Assembly: GCA_961205875.1 (NCBI GenBank)
Contig: OY540813.1
Location: forward strand, 9,085,001 to 9,149,000
Origin: Sialis fuliginosa
Taxonomy: Eukaryota > Arthropoda > Insecta > Megaloptera > Sialidae
Direction of reading: 5' to 3'
Length of the DNA: 64,000 bases
Position numbers and translations under genes: made by a program. Shown piece by piece: positions 24,101 to 36,578 of this stretch. Each line of letters opens with the position of its first letter. Within the stretch, counting starts at the first letter, position 1. The notes beneath the pieces were generated by a model that made no database searches, was not told the origin of the DNA, and was given only the letters and a program-made list of their open reading frames with translations.

Positions 24101-24345
24101 ATAAATTTGTGCACCCCTTAGGAGCGAACCCTTACCCAACCCCTGGCTCTGTTAATTACACGTTATATCCTAGTGCCTATAAAGCGGCAGTTCTGTACTC
24201 ATTAGGCGTTCTGCTGTGTCACCGCCACCCACACCCCCTTGCCGCGCCGCCGGTGGCCGACCCCTAGCTCGCAACCACCCTCTGTGTATTAATTACGCGG
24301 ATACAACCCCCTCAACGCCGCGGTATTATGATTGCGTGCTCTAAA
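24101..24345. promoter_or_regulatory. Candidate regulatory island 3 with two TTAATTAC motifs
   Basis: This is the most GC-rich patch of the first 25 kb (GCCGCGCCGCCGGTGGCCG, ACGCCGCGG). It contains CTGTTAATTACACGTTATAT (24149-24168) and the diverged GTATTAATTACGCGGATACA (24286-24305). Each is preceded by a C-rich tract, as in island 2. It has no splice-bounded coding frame. An enhancer or a promoter-proximal CpG-rich element are both possible. Confidence 0.35.
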
Positions 24346-24477
24346 GTCAGACTGGGATTATGCGATTTTTTATTTTTTAATTTGTTTCTGTTGTCAACCG
24401 AGTGGGTTTCACTTGCTTTGCGAAAAGAGTTGGTAATGTGTAGTTCTGAACGATAGGTGTAAAAATGTATACAACTT

Positions 24478-24746
24478 ATATATGAGGAGGTGAGTTCCAA
24501 AACTCGTACGTTCCATTTTAAAAAAATAATCGAGATGCAGTGGATTTTGAAAGAATTGTTGACATTCTTTCAGATTGTAATGTCAGTTTTGAGCAAAACT
24601 CGCTCACTTATAATAAAATTGAGCGAGTTTTGCTCAAACTGACATAACCATATGAAAGAATGCCAAAAATTCTTTAAAAATCTACTGAATCTCGATTGTT
24701 TTTTTAAATAGAACGAACGAGTTTTAGAACTCACCTTCTTATATGT
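24478..24746. mobile_element. Foldback MITE with ~130-bp inverted arms
   Basis: The element is almost a complete palindrome. GAGGAGGTGAGTTCC and CTCGTACGTTCC on the left match the complement of GAACGAACGAG and GAACTCACCTTC on the right. The arms run inward through ATCGAGATNCAGTNGATTTT, ACATTCTTTCA and TGAGCAAAACTCGCTCA to the centre near 24612. No ORF is present. Such near-perfect arms are consistent with a relatively recent insertion or selection for the hairpin. A solo arm lies at 22551-22760. The terminal AT-rich bases make the exact edge and target duplication uncertain. Confidence 0.85.
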
Positions 24747-24894
24747 ATTCCTTTACTTATATGAATAATTTCAATTAATATAAGTACATTTATAGGTAGG
24801 TAGAATCCGTTGACATTACAACTAAGTATACAAAATATTTTAAATTAAAGAACATACTTGTGTCGTACCGAGATCGGATAAACAGGACACTGTA
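24747..24894. other. AT-rich spacer
   Basis: Nothing recognisable. Confidence 0.3.
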
Positions 24895-25195
24895 CCTATC
24901 TGTTTATCAGAGCCTTCTAAGGGACCACGGTTGGTCCAGGCTTACACCAATGCTAGCCAACACTGGGCCAAAATACAAATGATATCTTCGTTCAAGACTG
25001 GCTGGCTCAGAGTTGGTCCAATCTGGGGTAAAGAATAGGTAACCCAGAGCTCGGTATCTGAAGGTTAGCACAATCTTGAGTAAAGAATAGGTAATCGAAT
25101 AGACTGGGACCAATATCGAAATTGCAACACTGGCAACCCAATATTGGGCCGATCGTCAAGGCTGGCATTTCCTACATTGGTATTGAACCATTTTA
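24895..25195. repeat. Dispersed repeat with internal ~54-bp duplication
   Basis: This less AT-rich block contains repeated words: CAATCTGGGGTAAAGAATAGG (about 25019) recurs as CAATCTTGAGTAAAGAATAGG (about 25072). Related TTGGNCCA and CCAACACTGGGCC words occur on both sides. The minus-strand 68-codon frame across it simply follows the repeat and is not a gene. Confidence 0.5.
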
Positions 25196-26489
25196 CATTA
25201 TTATACTGAGATTTGATATAATTACAGTAAATATTGTGTCAATAATAAACATTCATTTATAAAAATAAAATAAATAGTCTTTGGCAATTATTTATAATTA
25301 ATTCCAGAAAGTGATATTAAATGAAAGCTGATAATTCAAAGAATTTAAATATGTAAAGGTTTTTTAATGAAAAATTGAATATAGGTATATATGTACGTAC
25401 AATGATGCCGAGATCAAAAGAAAATTTTTAGCATTCAATACACTTAGGTACGTATTTTAAAAAAATATACAATTAATATCATAATTTATAATTTATACCA
25501 TCGTGTGCAAAAATATTATCGTCTTATATTTATTTTGGAAATAATTTATTGAAATGCATTCATTAATTTAAAATATCACAGTTTGGAATTCAAATGCATT
25601 TTATTATTGTGCCACATGCAACATTACTGCATAGCATTGGGTGCGGAAAAAAATAATTTAAAATTAAAAAAGTGTAATCATGCATTAAAAATATGAATTC
25701 ACGAACATAATTTTACCTCATATATCATTTAAACTGCATAAAAAGTAAAAATTCAAATTCGTCGAATGTAAACGAATAATAAATATCACTTATTTTTTGC
25801 AGTTACCTCAATTAAATAAACAAATAACAGTCCAATTGATTACAGTCGATCCGATATTCAAATTTTCAATTATATCTGCATTGAGATTTGCTTTTAACAT
25901 GCAACCATACATTTCCAAACTCCAGCTCGATTATTTTTTGTAATTCCCATCTGAAATGAAATAAACCAACAAACATTGGTTCATTATATATTTTTGATGT
26001 ATATTAAGACACACCTAATAACACAGAACGGATGTAATATCAGCAGTTGAATTTAGTAAACATTTTAATTTATTCCACACGGCTGAAACAAATCGTGTGT
26101 GATCATTAAAAAAGTTTTGTGGTTATAAGATAATGAAACGAATACAATCGATCGAAATATCTACTCGTGGGTGAATTTTCAACTTATGTAGGTTTGTATA
26201 AAACTAACATGACTTTTAATGTATGTATGTGCAATTTACATACATAGGTACATTAAAATAGTATAGTGGAAGAGGTGGTAAGATGGTACAGGAGAAGTTC
26301 AGATATATTTATATTGTATAAATAATAAGTAATAATGGTATAGTCAGTAACGATACTGAGGGGGAGACGGTCCGTAATTTTATTTTTAGCTTCTCGGGAG
26401 TCAAATGTGTAAAAAAAATTTAGTAATTGAAAGATATTTTTTCTATCGTTAAAAAATCACGACATCCGCCTAATATGTAAAAAATAAAA
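25196..26489. other. AT-rich gene-free stretch
   Basis: No supported gene or transposon edge. Confidence 0.35.
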
Positions 26490-26580
26490 CCTATTGCTTT
26501 TTTTGGCGGGGCGGGGGGACACTCGATTTTCGACCTGGGTTTCACCCCTCCCCCTTGTGACGCTACTAGGTATAGTATAA
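26490..26580. other. G- and C-rich patch
   Basis: GGCGGGGCGGGGGGACA is followed 30 bp on by CACCCCTCCCCCTTGTG, giving clustered G and C runs that could pair partly with each other. It may be the core of an old repeat. No gene is supported. Confidence 0.35.
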
Positions 26581-26924
26581 GATATACATATGTATATGAA
26601 AAATAAGAATCCATACTCGAATAAAAAATTGAATAGGTCAATATTATTTATTTTATTTTTTTAATATGAGTACTGTGCCATTGTTTATCCTAATTCTATG
26701 TAAGTTATATATAACAACAAAATCTTTGAGATATTAAGATAAAGTTAAAAGAAGACAAAAATATATAAATCAAAATATTCGCCCGATCATATTCGATAAA
26801 ACTACACTGAACCACAAAACATAATCAGAAAAAACACACACGAGTTTATTAATCTTCCAGAGTCTGTCTTAAAACCAGTTTACAATCAAAATGATTAGTA
26901 CAAAAAATAGCGCTAATAACTATA
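26581..26924. other. AT-rich gene-free stretch
   Basis: Nothing recognisable. Confidence 0.3.
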
Positions 26925-27060
26925 GTGCGTAACAACAAAGCCCCTCTAACGTCGAACCTGCCCTGCTGGCAGCTATATTGTGCCATGTTCGCGTGCGTGG
27001 GTGATATTGATTACGGGATAACAAACTGACGACCTTTAGAACCACTTCCTTATTTGTACA
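26925..27060. other. GC-richer low-repeat island
   Basis: Mixed-composition sequence (CTAACGTCGAACCTGCCCTG, GTTCGCGTGCGTGGGTG) without a coding frame. Candidate regulatory DNA by composition only. Confidence 0.2.
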
Positions 27061-27318
27061 CACACATCTCAGATTAAAATTCGTACATTTTCATAAAAAA
27101 TACATAATGTCAAATGTCAATAGTATACAACACATGCCTGTAAAGGTTTTAGTTTTTATTTGATTGAAAAAGGAATCTTGTGAAAGTGATTTTAAGTAAT
27201 TTGAATATTTTATTGCTATTGAATTTCTGTTTCTTTTCGTTAGATTGATTTTCTATAGAAAACTGGTAATCGTTTATTGAATTAGCAGCTCAAAGAAATG
27301 TTATTACTTTATCTAGAG
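27061..27318. other. AT-rich spacer
   Basis: Nothing recognisable. Confidence 0.3.
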
Positions 27319-27489
27319 CAGTGGTTTCCAAACTCAATAAGCATGGGAGGTACTTTTAAAATTCAAATTATCTTTTATGTATCTATACCTACCAACATAA
27401 ATTATTGAATTGTATTCGACAAATAAATTATATCAAAAATGCCACCTTGAGCTGCCGATAGCTCGTTACCGACAGTTTTGAGACCGCTG
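27319..27489. mobile_element. Non-autonomous hAT element with 8-bp target duplication
   Basis: The left end CAGTGGTTTCCAAACTC and right end (complement CAGCGGTCTCAAAACTG) are the classic hAT terminal inverted repeat. The flanking 8-mers, ATCTAGAG at 27311-27318 and AACTAGAG at 27490-27497, match at 7 of 8 positions, as expected of a hAT target-site duplication. The element is only 171 bp long and has no ORF, so it must have been moved in trans. Confidence 0.8.
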
Positions 27490-28071
27490 AACTAGAGTTA
27501 TTTGGAATATTAGATCAGTCATAAAATGCATGATTATTTATACTTGAAAACAAAAATTAATGTATCTGGTAGTTTTTTAATTACAATAAAACTCGTATAT
27601 GTAAATATGTATAAATATACTAGTTGTAAAAACATGGATATTTTATTGAAAAAATTAATCATATAAAGCTGTTACATGTCCGATCCCAATTAACAATCTT
27701 CTATGTGTTTGTGCACGCAAATATAAAAAGAAACGTCTATATCGAGAAAACAGATATCTATCTGCCAATCTATACACGTGTGTAAATGTTGTTTTTATTT
27801 AAATTCATCTATTGTCTCTTTGTAGTGTAGATTAATATTGTGTTTAAATATGTAAATAAATTACAGTTAAAATTGGAAGGATTTAGGATAAGAATTGACA
27901 TGTTTTATACAGTATACATATTATTTTGTGTCTATGTTTGGTTAGGTGACTATAGATTTTTGTCTGTATCATGACTAGGAAAACTAAGATAAGGGATCAA
28001 GGAAAAAAGTTAAATACAGAAGTCAAGTAAAATAAATTATGTTATTTGTCCTTGAAATGATATTAGGCTTA
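27490..28071. other. AT-rich gene-free stretch
   Basis: Nothing recognisable. Confidence 0.3.
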
Positions 28072-28302
28072 TGTCTGGTATCATAAAGGAGTATCAAACT
28101 TATATGACAGTTTTCTTGGAGTTTTTGACATATCATTTCATGCATAGGAAGTAAAAAAAGGTATATAAAGTATATTTACCAACATTAAAAACATGCAAAT
28201 ATCTATTAAAAAATCAAAGAGAACTGTCATATAAATTTTATTACCTCATTTGAGAGTGCTTGCTAGCTAGCAAATTTTCTAGTTCCTTTCTGATACCGGA
28301 CA
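28072..28302 (+). mobile_element. MITE, subfamily B, copy 2, with TTA target duplication
   Basis: The ends TGTCTGGTATCA and TGATACCGGACA are inverted, flanked by TTA at 28069-28071 and 28303-28305. The interior has an inverted pair of ATATGACAGTTNTCTT and AGAGAACTGTCATAT, also seen in copy 3 (55430-55660). Confidence 0.85.
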
Positions 28303-28930
28303 TTACCTAAACAAAATAAGTATTACTAATACAATTGAAGTAAACATACATATATTACGATAATATACTTTTGTAGTAAAAGAAAAAATATAATTTTTAA
28401 TTTATTTATGATTTGTTTCGATTTGTAGAACATCATTGTATGTATGTGAATAACATTTGCAATGTCATAATCATCATTCATCGGTTAAAGCAAAGAACAC
28501 AAAATCGTAAATATCTTAAAGATTTAAAGACAGGTCGGGATAGAATTTTCTATAGACGGAACTCATCCTCTATAAACTTTCTACCTGAACAATCTTCAGC
28601 ACAACAGGTGGTGAGGAAAGATATATCGAAAGATATACTGAATTATTCACCTTACGTGAGCACACTTTAAGGTCGAAATTGCGCTCTAATATTTATGACA
28701 AAATAAACTTGAAGATTTTTCAAAATGTTGAAATATTACAACAACAACGCTCGTTTTGGAATCGCTCGCATTAGTCCAGAAAACGTGTGAAATTGAATTA
28801 GCACAGTAACTTCTTCAGTTGGCATTTCCTTGATTAAAGGTTTACCCAAGGGATGTATTTGTGTTGGTACTAATGTTTTACCTTTACACCAAGTGTATAA
28901 ACGCATTTCCAAGCGTAAACTTTCAAACAT
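28303..28930. other. Two unrecognised short frames
   Basis: A plus-strand frame of 85 codons (28413-28670) contains a basic stretch (RLKQRTQNRKYLKDLKTGRD) and reads somewhat like protein. A minus-strand ATG frame of 64 codons (28736-28930) also looks less random than its surroundings (contains KGKTLVPTQIHPLGKP). Neither matches a family I can name, and neither has convincing splice junctions to a neighbour. They could be fragments of a decayed transposon. Confidence 0.2.
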
Positions 28931-30613
28931 TTATGTGTTTACTCTATGTTTGCTTTCAGTTTTAACTTTAAGGTTTCTCCTATTCTACTCACTTCTCGAT
29001 AAATAAGCTAACTTTAGCAAGCAAGCGCCGAGTGAAACGTCTTTTATAATTCCTATTAACTACAACTATAATGTCTGTATACGCAAATATGTATTTAGTT
29101 TTAAATAGTGTATCTTTGTAAATTATATTGTCTCATCTAATAAAATTATTTATTTATATGAATTGTAAAGTGTAAATTGGTTATAGGTAATAGATACATT
29201 ACGTACATCATTTTAATACAATTTATAATTAAATAAAATGAAAATGTAATTGAACGTTCCCATACCCACTTCCCTCTCACCGTGTAATTTTACTTTACCC
29301 TGCCAAATGGGATGCAAGCAAAGACCATTAATTGTGAATCCTATTGTATGTTAAATTCTCATGTGGGAGGCAATTAAGTATATTTATTATTAAAATTTTT
29401 AGATATAGTTAACGTCCTACTCTGCAATGTATACAGTTGTTTGTATTTAGCTACTGTATACGCAATACAGCTCAACAGTGAATCGGTTTGAATTATTTTT
29501 TAATTTAACCGAATCACTCATCACGATCGTATCAGAACCCATATCTTACTGGAACGTCGACATTGCAATGCTGGAAAACGGTACCAACAGAACGACGAGG
29601 CATTTATAATGTATTTATCATTAAATATTAACTTAATTGCGTTCTCAATTATAGCGATAGCCCGCTGTTTAAATAAATAAACATCTATTCTAATCTTAAG
29701 CGCGGCATCCCTCCAAAACGCTCACGATTCAGTTTTAGATAACATCGGAAATTCCAAACAAAACCAAGCAGTGTCGTTAATTTTGATTGATGAATAAGTG
29801 AAAATACGAAAATTCAGAGTGCGTGTTATAAAAATCATAAATATTAGAAAATGCGTGAACATTATACGCGCCATTAAGTTCTACATTCGTAGGCGGCGGT
29901 GCTCATTGTATTGCTTTTTCGTTTTCTGACTTTTATTACGTTTGAAAACTGAATCCGGTCATTATTCCACTTAATTTAGTTAATTGCTTTTTTATGAAGT
30001 ACTAAATATATGTTCGTGTTTGAATGCAATTGTACAAAATAAATGATTGTCAAAACATCTTGTAACATATTTTTATACGGTAAGAGTTACAGAGCTTGTT
30101 TTATATACTTGTAATGACTTTTAGATAATATATATGTAATAAAATTAACACTTTAATGTTAATGTTGCTTCTGGAGTTGGTAGAAACGAAAGTAATTGTT
30201 TGGTATAAATGCAGATGCAAATATACCCGGAAAAATAAATTTTATCGTAGATGAAACTTTTTTAAATATTATGTTACGTCCTGGATTCTTGTTAAATAAT
30301 CTTGATGTGGTTGCCTGTAACACGGTGGATGTGTGTAATAAAAAAAGTTTACATCTATTTACAGTCACTGACACTTTTTCTTATAAAAGAGATTTTCTGT
30401 TACGATGAGGAAGTTCTCGTCGCGTCGGGTGGATTGATTTCTTCAATTATCTTCTTGAAAATGTACAAGAGATACAGAGAAATGGGAGTATAATATATTA
30501 AAAGCAAATTATATTAAATTTATTACATATTCTGTAATATTTAGCACGCTTTTATGAAATTTAGTTCGTTAAGGACCCCATGAAAACATTATAGATATAT
30601 CTTTATAGAATAA
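28931..30613. other. Gene-free stretch with two small islands
   Basis: Positions 29265-29345 (CCCACTTCCCTCTCACCG, GACCATTAATTGTG) and 29520-29900 are less AT-rich and non-repetitive. The short frames at 30159-30493 lie on top of each other on both strands and have no motif. No gene is supported. Confidence 0.3.
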
Positions 30614-30790
30614 TGTCCACTTTTATAAAGAATTTGCTTTCGAGTAAAAGTTAAGCTAACGTTATCTGCTGGTATTAAATATATATGACAATCCACTGAT
30701 AGTTCTAATGAATGGTGTCGTTTATATGAATGACATTGACGCACGCGTGTTATAAGAAGAAGTTGTAGAAATCAGTGATCTTTAAGCAGT
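30614..30790 (+). mobile_element. MITE, subfamily A, copy 2 (right end lost)
   Basis: TGTCCACTTTTATAAAGAATTTGC follows a TAA at 30611-30613. The interior aligns with copy 1: AGCTAACGTTATCTGCTGG, then TGACAATCCACTGATAG, then a GTCGTTTATATGAATGACATTGACGC-like block. No matching right terminus was found. Confidence 0.7.
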
Positions 30791-32360
30791 GGTGACAAGT
30801 GTACATAGTGTTACCAAGTGACTTTATTGGAAAGGATAGTACTATTTGAGGATCATCTGGTCTTGTCTTTACAAACTGGAAAAGTTACATTTTTTGTTTA
30901 AATATTTCGGAAGTATTCTTTTTTAATGAATTCTTTCTACGAAAATGATCGAAAATAGAAGTATTTACCTACTAATGTATAATTCTTTTTTTATTTTTTT
31001 AAACTGCAACAGTGGCAAAAATGGAAAAAATAGTGATAACCTAAAAAGATCACTACAATGATTTTTAAAAAGTATTTGGGTAAGGGGGGTGCATAACTAA
31101 CACTCTGCACCTGGTATCAACTTTTTTAGTCCACCACTGGTATACAATTACATACATAAAATGTATCTATTTTGACCTAAGTCACAAAAACTTATATATA
31201 GTATATGTATAAACTTACTTATGTATATAATAGTAATACTTTATATTCTGAAATATATATCAAGACTTAATTTTTCTCCACCCAAAAATGCTTTAATGTA
31301 ATCACTGTAATTAAAAGTTGATGTAAAATCAGTTTTTCGTGTCGCGAATAAATATTTCATATATATTCATGTCGAGTAGCAATAAAAGTATTGTTTATAA
31401 TGATTTTTGGGTGCAATGGCAGTACTGGAGTATTAAATTTCTTTAATAATATACTAGAGGGTAGTAAATAATTTTAAAAAGCTTTTACTGGAATTTACCA
31501 TAACGTCACTAGGTACACCCCCTCCCATAAACACATGCATGCAAAATATCTTTTTTTCGTTATAATATATGTATATATATACGCTGATTTAAATTTACAA
31601 TTTACACATATGTTTATTTGGATATATTACAAGATGTAGCTGTACCATCGTGACGTAACATATGTAAATTTTGTTCTAACATATATATTTATTTAATTTT
31701 AAATAGTTTTAATAATATATATTGTTTATAATACTTTCTAATTGTAAACGTATTTTTAACATGATCAATTTAAATTGTTTATTTAATAGTATTGCCGATT
31801 TATAATGATTGACATTAATGCCATGATAAAATACTAATTATATTTATATTGCTTTATCAATAACGAAACCATAAGTATAATATAAATGTAGACATATCAC
31901 GACATACATTTATATTATTGAATTAGCTACTCTTAATACAGCCCTGTTTAGTGACGCATTAATAAGAGAGAGATTGTATTGGGGTTATGTTCCTATAATC
32001 AAAGCAGCTTGTTTTTAATTAAATAAACATATATTTTACATTATTATTCTATGCATATTTGCATTGGTTGCCGACATGAAATTGAGTTATTAAAGTTTAT
32101 ACACACTGTTAAGATATGGGTTTATACAGTTTTCGTATTTCATATGGAATGTATCCCTCCTCTATGTGTAATATGGTTATACATATATCAGATAAGACAT
32201 AATTTATGTCAAACACCTGATATTAAATCGTGTACAATATGTATAATTGTTTTCATTATTAAATATATGTTATAAATTTATTATTTGATTTAAGTAACAT
32301 GTACTATTGTACTATGTATATAGTAAAGAAACAAGATCTTGTCTACTTTCGATTTTTCTA
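30791..32360. other. AT desert
   Basis: No supported gene. The 74-codon frame at 32051-32275 has no motif. A GGGGGGTGC patch at 31081-31095 and ACACCCCCTCCC at 31515-31526 are isolated. Confidence 0.35.
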
Positions 32361-32640
32361 ACTGCAGTCTTACTTTTGCGTCCCTGGCGAATTTTTTTTT
32401 AGTAATTGTCATCAAAGAATCCATGCGATTCAATTTCATTAAAATCTGACCCTGAATATTTTAGCATTTTCAAAAAAATCACTTCAATTTTCTGTAATAT
32501 AGGTCTACAACGTTTGTTATAAAATATTCCCTTACTAAGATTCATCTCAATTATTTAAAATTTATATTTACTTTGACACTGTGCATTTATCTTGGCAGAT
32601 GTTTTTTTACTCGAAGGATTGTGTTCCTTACTTACCGTAC
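32361..32640 (+). repeat. Fragment of the Helitron-like B/C family
   Basis: AGGTCTACAACGTTTGTTAT, then AAAATATTCCCTTACTAAGAT and TCATCTCAAT (32501-32550), match element B at about 19964-20012 almost base for base. The match fades on both sides, so the fragment is bounded by decay rather than clear ends. Confidence 0.6.
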
Positions 32641-35600
32641 AATATATCAAAACAATTATAAAAGTGATTAATAGTTGTTCATTATGATTATTTTTGTTTT
32701 TAATATAGAATCAATAATACACAAAACAAAAAGCATACTAGTTGACATTATAGTAAAGAATGTGTATTTTATTGATAAGCTTTGTCACAGTGAGTGTAAA
32801 TAAAGCCAATCGTATTTTATAAAACTACAAACAATTGTTGGACTTTATTTGAATTAGTTTTCTAACAACTCTAAAGCTGGAGTGTTCAATTGGCGAAGAG
32901 CCAATTTTGTTTTTCCTGTAAATATTAGTTGTGTTTTATACGTACTTTTAATTATTTTTAATAAAATTTTATTACATAATATATTATAGTTTATTTGAAT
33001 TTACAAACTGTATTATTCAAGTTCATTCTTTGAATATAATTATCATAATTATTTAAAAAAAGATTATTTTCATTTATCATTCAGGGTATTAATCTAGTAA
33101 AAGTATTAGTAGCAGGTACACATTAAAATTAATGAATGCACAACATTAAATTGATTTATCAACTTTTCTGGTAATCGAAAGTTAGATCTATGAATCAGCC
33201 TGCAAAAATTCTATCAAAGTTTGGAATTATAATAATCTTTACACTTGAGGTCTGTAATTTGCATGCCTTTTATTTATTTTACACAAATTATTTCTATTAT
33301 CCTCATCAGTAAAACAACAACCCAGTGCACGAAATAGTTTCAGCATCGATATTTTAGGAATATCGTGTCAAAAGGATATTATAAGTTGGGTAGAGCATAT
33401 AATATACATTATGAAGAAACCAATACATTTTCATAATTTCATATAAGTGGACCATAAAGATTGGAAAAATACAGATTTATTTATTTGTGACATGGTTATA
33501 GTCAAGTTTGGCAAATATTTTTACACTTATTCATCGATAGTTTTTTGTTTTTTGAATACGTTTTTATTATCTCAAGTCACGAAATATTTCCCCGAAGATA
33601 TTTATAATTAATTGTTGTATGCACTAATGTTGATTTTAACCTCCCTAAAAATATTATACATATAAGAAAACATTAAAATGCATGTTGTTAAATAAAATAA
33701 AATAGGTTTAACTTATTACTTTTATTTTTTCCGTATTTTACAAATTTAAATATTAATATCCCATCAGTAACTTATATAAGATAATCTGATATTAAATTTA
33801 TTTCTAAATGTACCACTGCTTCTTATTAACAACATAGTGAATACATATTTTATATATACATATATGTACAATAAAACAACGATTTGAAACTCATTTGGAA
33901 TATAGTTCCAAAACATTATGTTCTATGTAATATATAGTTTGTATCACTTTAACCAAATAATCTTTATTTGAAACGATCTAGCTAGAATATTATTGTAATG
34001 TTAAATTATTTACTGACAAACCAAAGGTCTACATGAATCGCGGTTATCAAGGCTCCTAATGCCTGCTTCCACATTACACGATGGAACAGAATACAACATC
34101 AATTTAACATTTTACGAGGGTCTGTTTTTGTAAACGAAATGTTTACGCACCAAACCCATGTGCACCTTGATGTAATCCGATACAGGATAAAGAGGGATAT
34201 ACATAGGAACACATAACATTGATATATCTATCCTTTTATTGACTTGCCATTGTTCAAACTTTGTGCAGTTTAGTTGTTAGTTTATGAAATGGGGTAATGA
34301 AAAGAGATACTTAAGTTTATTTATGTGTGTTTGATTTCTATCCATCTCTTTTTAACACAGTTTTATTTTTTTACAGGGTGAGCAATTTTAAAAATAGATT
34401 TTATAGAGTTGTAATTTTAACATTAACATACTAATTAACTAATCTAAATATTCATGTTTGTTTCTAAAATTAACATTAACATATATTGGTTTACATTATA
34501 AACAATAAAAATTATAACAGGTTTATTTAATTTAAATAAATATAATATATTATAGAAAAAAAGGCACATCTAAATTTTAACATTAATTACTAGAATTTTA
34601 AATAAGGGTATTGCTCAGAATTATTTTATTACACTTTGTTCTTGGTTGATAATAATTAATGTTTTTTTTTTTTTCAAAAAATTCATTAAAAACATGAATT
34701 GTTAAGAACAAATGTTATTTATTAATATCTCGTTAATAAATTAAATTTCAACGAAATTCTCTAACTGCACTTTTACACACAATACTTTGATTGTTATTGT
34801 AATTAATTTTATGCCATGTATGTTATCTAAAATAAATTACGTTTATAATAAAGATTTACGTGAACGATAGCAGCAGTACTCTGTCTTTAAACAATATTCA
34901 ATGTGAACAACCTCCAGGACCGACGACAACGCATTATTGCTTTATTTCATACTGCACCCATTTTGTTAATGATGTATTTTAATTATACATTGTGTTGAGG
35001 AAAAAATGTTTTATGGGGTCAGTTAAAATGTCTGGCGATTTCTGACCGCTCACATTAAATGTTATTGTAAATTAAAATTGTTTAACATGGAATTTTTATT
35101 TTGCATATTTAATATAATTTGCTAATTTTTCATACATGAGTTTGATACCAATACATATGTGAAAAGATTTAGATTAATTTAAAGAAAAAATGTTTTATAT
35201 AATTTATTATATCAATTATAGATGTAATCAGAATGAGTAAAAGGTGCTGTTTTAAATTGAATGTTGGGTAATTAAACAAGTTAGTCGATGTTAAAGCGTT
35301 TACCTATATATAAAACCCATTTCTCGGCGTTTTGTGAAAAAATATGAGCAAAAACAATATTATTAGACATAATGATTTAAAAAAAATGTTATTAAAATTT
35401 ATTACAACGACAATTTTTATAGATTAAGATTTTTTATTAATTTTTTGTTTTTATTATAAACGATACTGCACAGAAAAATTATCTAACTATTAGTGAAAAC
35501 CGCATTGAAATCGCTTCAGTAATTCCCGAGTCTATAAGCCTCATACAAACTAACATTTTTTTTTAATATATAGAGAATAATTACATTAAATGAAAATTCT

Positions 35601-36179
35601 TATAGCAAAATGGTGTAACCTATTATAAAAAATAAAAATCACAACTAAATTCAATTATTACGATAAAAAGAGTTTCATTAAATTGTATGTTCGACGATGA
35701 GAAGGGTCGAACATTTGAGGGAGATTTGTATTGAAAATATGATTACATTAAATAAATTTTTATTTAGATTGATTCTAAATGTCATGTTTAAACCAACAAA
35801 AACTGATTCGTCATTTTGCTTCCAGTAACATGCGTTGTAACTATTTTAATTTAAATTTTCTGTCACTTCTTATGACAGTTGTATCTGTTAAAGTTATTTG
35901 ATTTTAATCTTACGTTTGAGTGAACATAAATAATAGTATTTAAAGGGGGGTGGATGTATGAAATATCAACTTGTACATTTCTACAGGATGTTATAATATT
36001 ACATAGTCGAGGCTTCTACCAAGTCATTCAGAAATCATTTTAACTTCAGATGGTTATGTAATAATGAAGTATTATTTAATATCTGTGATATTCATATCAG
36101 CCGCACCTTCTGTCATTGAAAATTATTGAAGAACACATAATGATAAATGAATTGTTTTAATAAGAACATTTTATTATTG
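32641..36179. other. AT desert with two less AT-rich patches
   Basis: No supported gene over 3.5 kb. Patches at 34020-34200 (ATCGCGGTTATCAAGG, ACCAAACCCATGTGCACC) and 34865-34985 (CCTCCAGGACCGACGACAAC) are non-repetitive and could be regulatory. The rest is low-complexity AT. Confidence 0.35.
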
Positions 36180-36330
36180 TACCATACCGTAATCGAATAA
36201 AAGTGTCTGTCTGTCTGCAACCTTTTAACTATTGAACTATTTGACTTACAATTAGACAGCTTAGAATTGGCTTAATATAATAAAATTTTATGTTTTTGGT
36301 GCTTTTTGATGGAGCAAAAGGATTACCAAA
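36180..36330 (+). repeat. Possible Helitron-like left-end fragment
   Basis: AAAAGTGTCTGTCTGTCTGC followed by CTTTTAACTATTGAACTATTTG resembles the TCTGTCTG side of elements B and C. No CTAGT end was seen downstream. Confidence 0.35.
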
Positions 36331-36548
36331 AATATATTTTGTTTAATTCAGGCGAGTGGAGTATCAAATAAAAACTGGCAATTTAAGAATTTAGGAATTA
36401 AAAAAAGTAGTAAACTATTTTGTCTCCGAAAGTAATAGAAAGGAAAATCTGACACATTTAATACAACTGGTAGTTCTTAACTTTGTTATTTAAATTAAAT
36501 TACATAATCGAATTAATTGAAAAACTATACGATACGGGACACTAGTAC
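36331..36548. other. AT-rich spacer
   Basis: Nothing recognisable. Confidence 0.3.
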
Positions 36549-36578
36549 GCGAGGTTCGACTCGCATCTGACTTTTTTT
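36549..36578 (+). repeat. tRNA T-arm-like hairpin followed by T7
   Basis: GCGAG-GTTCGA-CTCGC forms a perfect 5-bp stem around GTTCGA, close to a tRNA T arm but one base short in the loop. TTTTTTT at 36572-36578 follows, like a polymerase III stop. No D arm or anticodon arm is visible upstream, so this is at most a tRNA or SINE scrap. Confidence 0.25.

Noticed and set aside
36549..36564. GCGAGGTTCGACTCGC as a functional tRNA
   Set aside because: The T loop is one base short, and there is no D arm, anticodon arm or acceptor stem.
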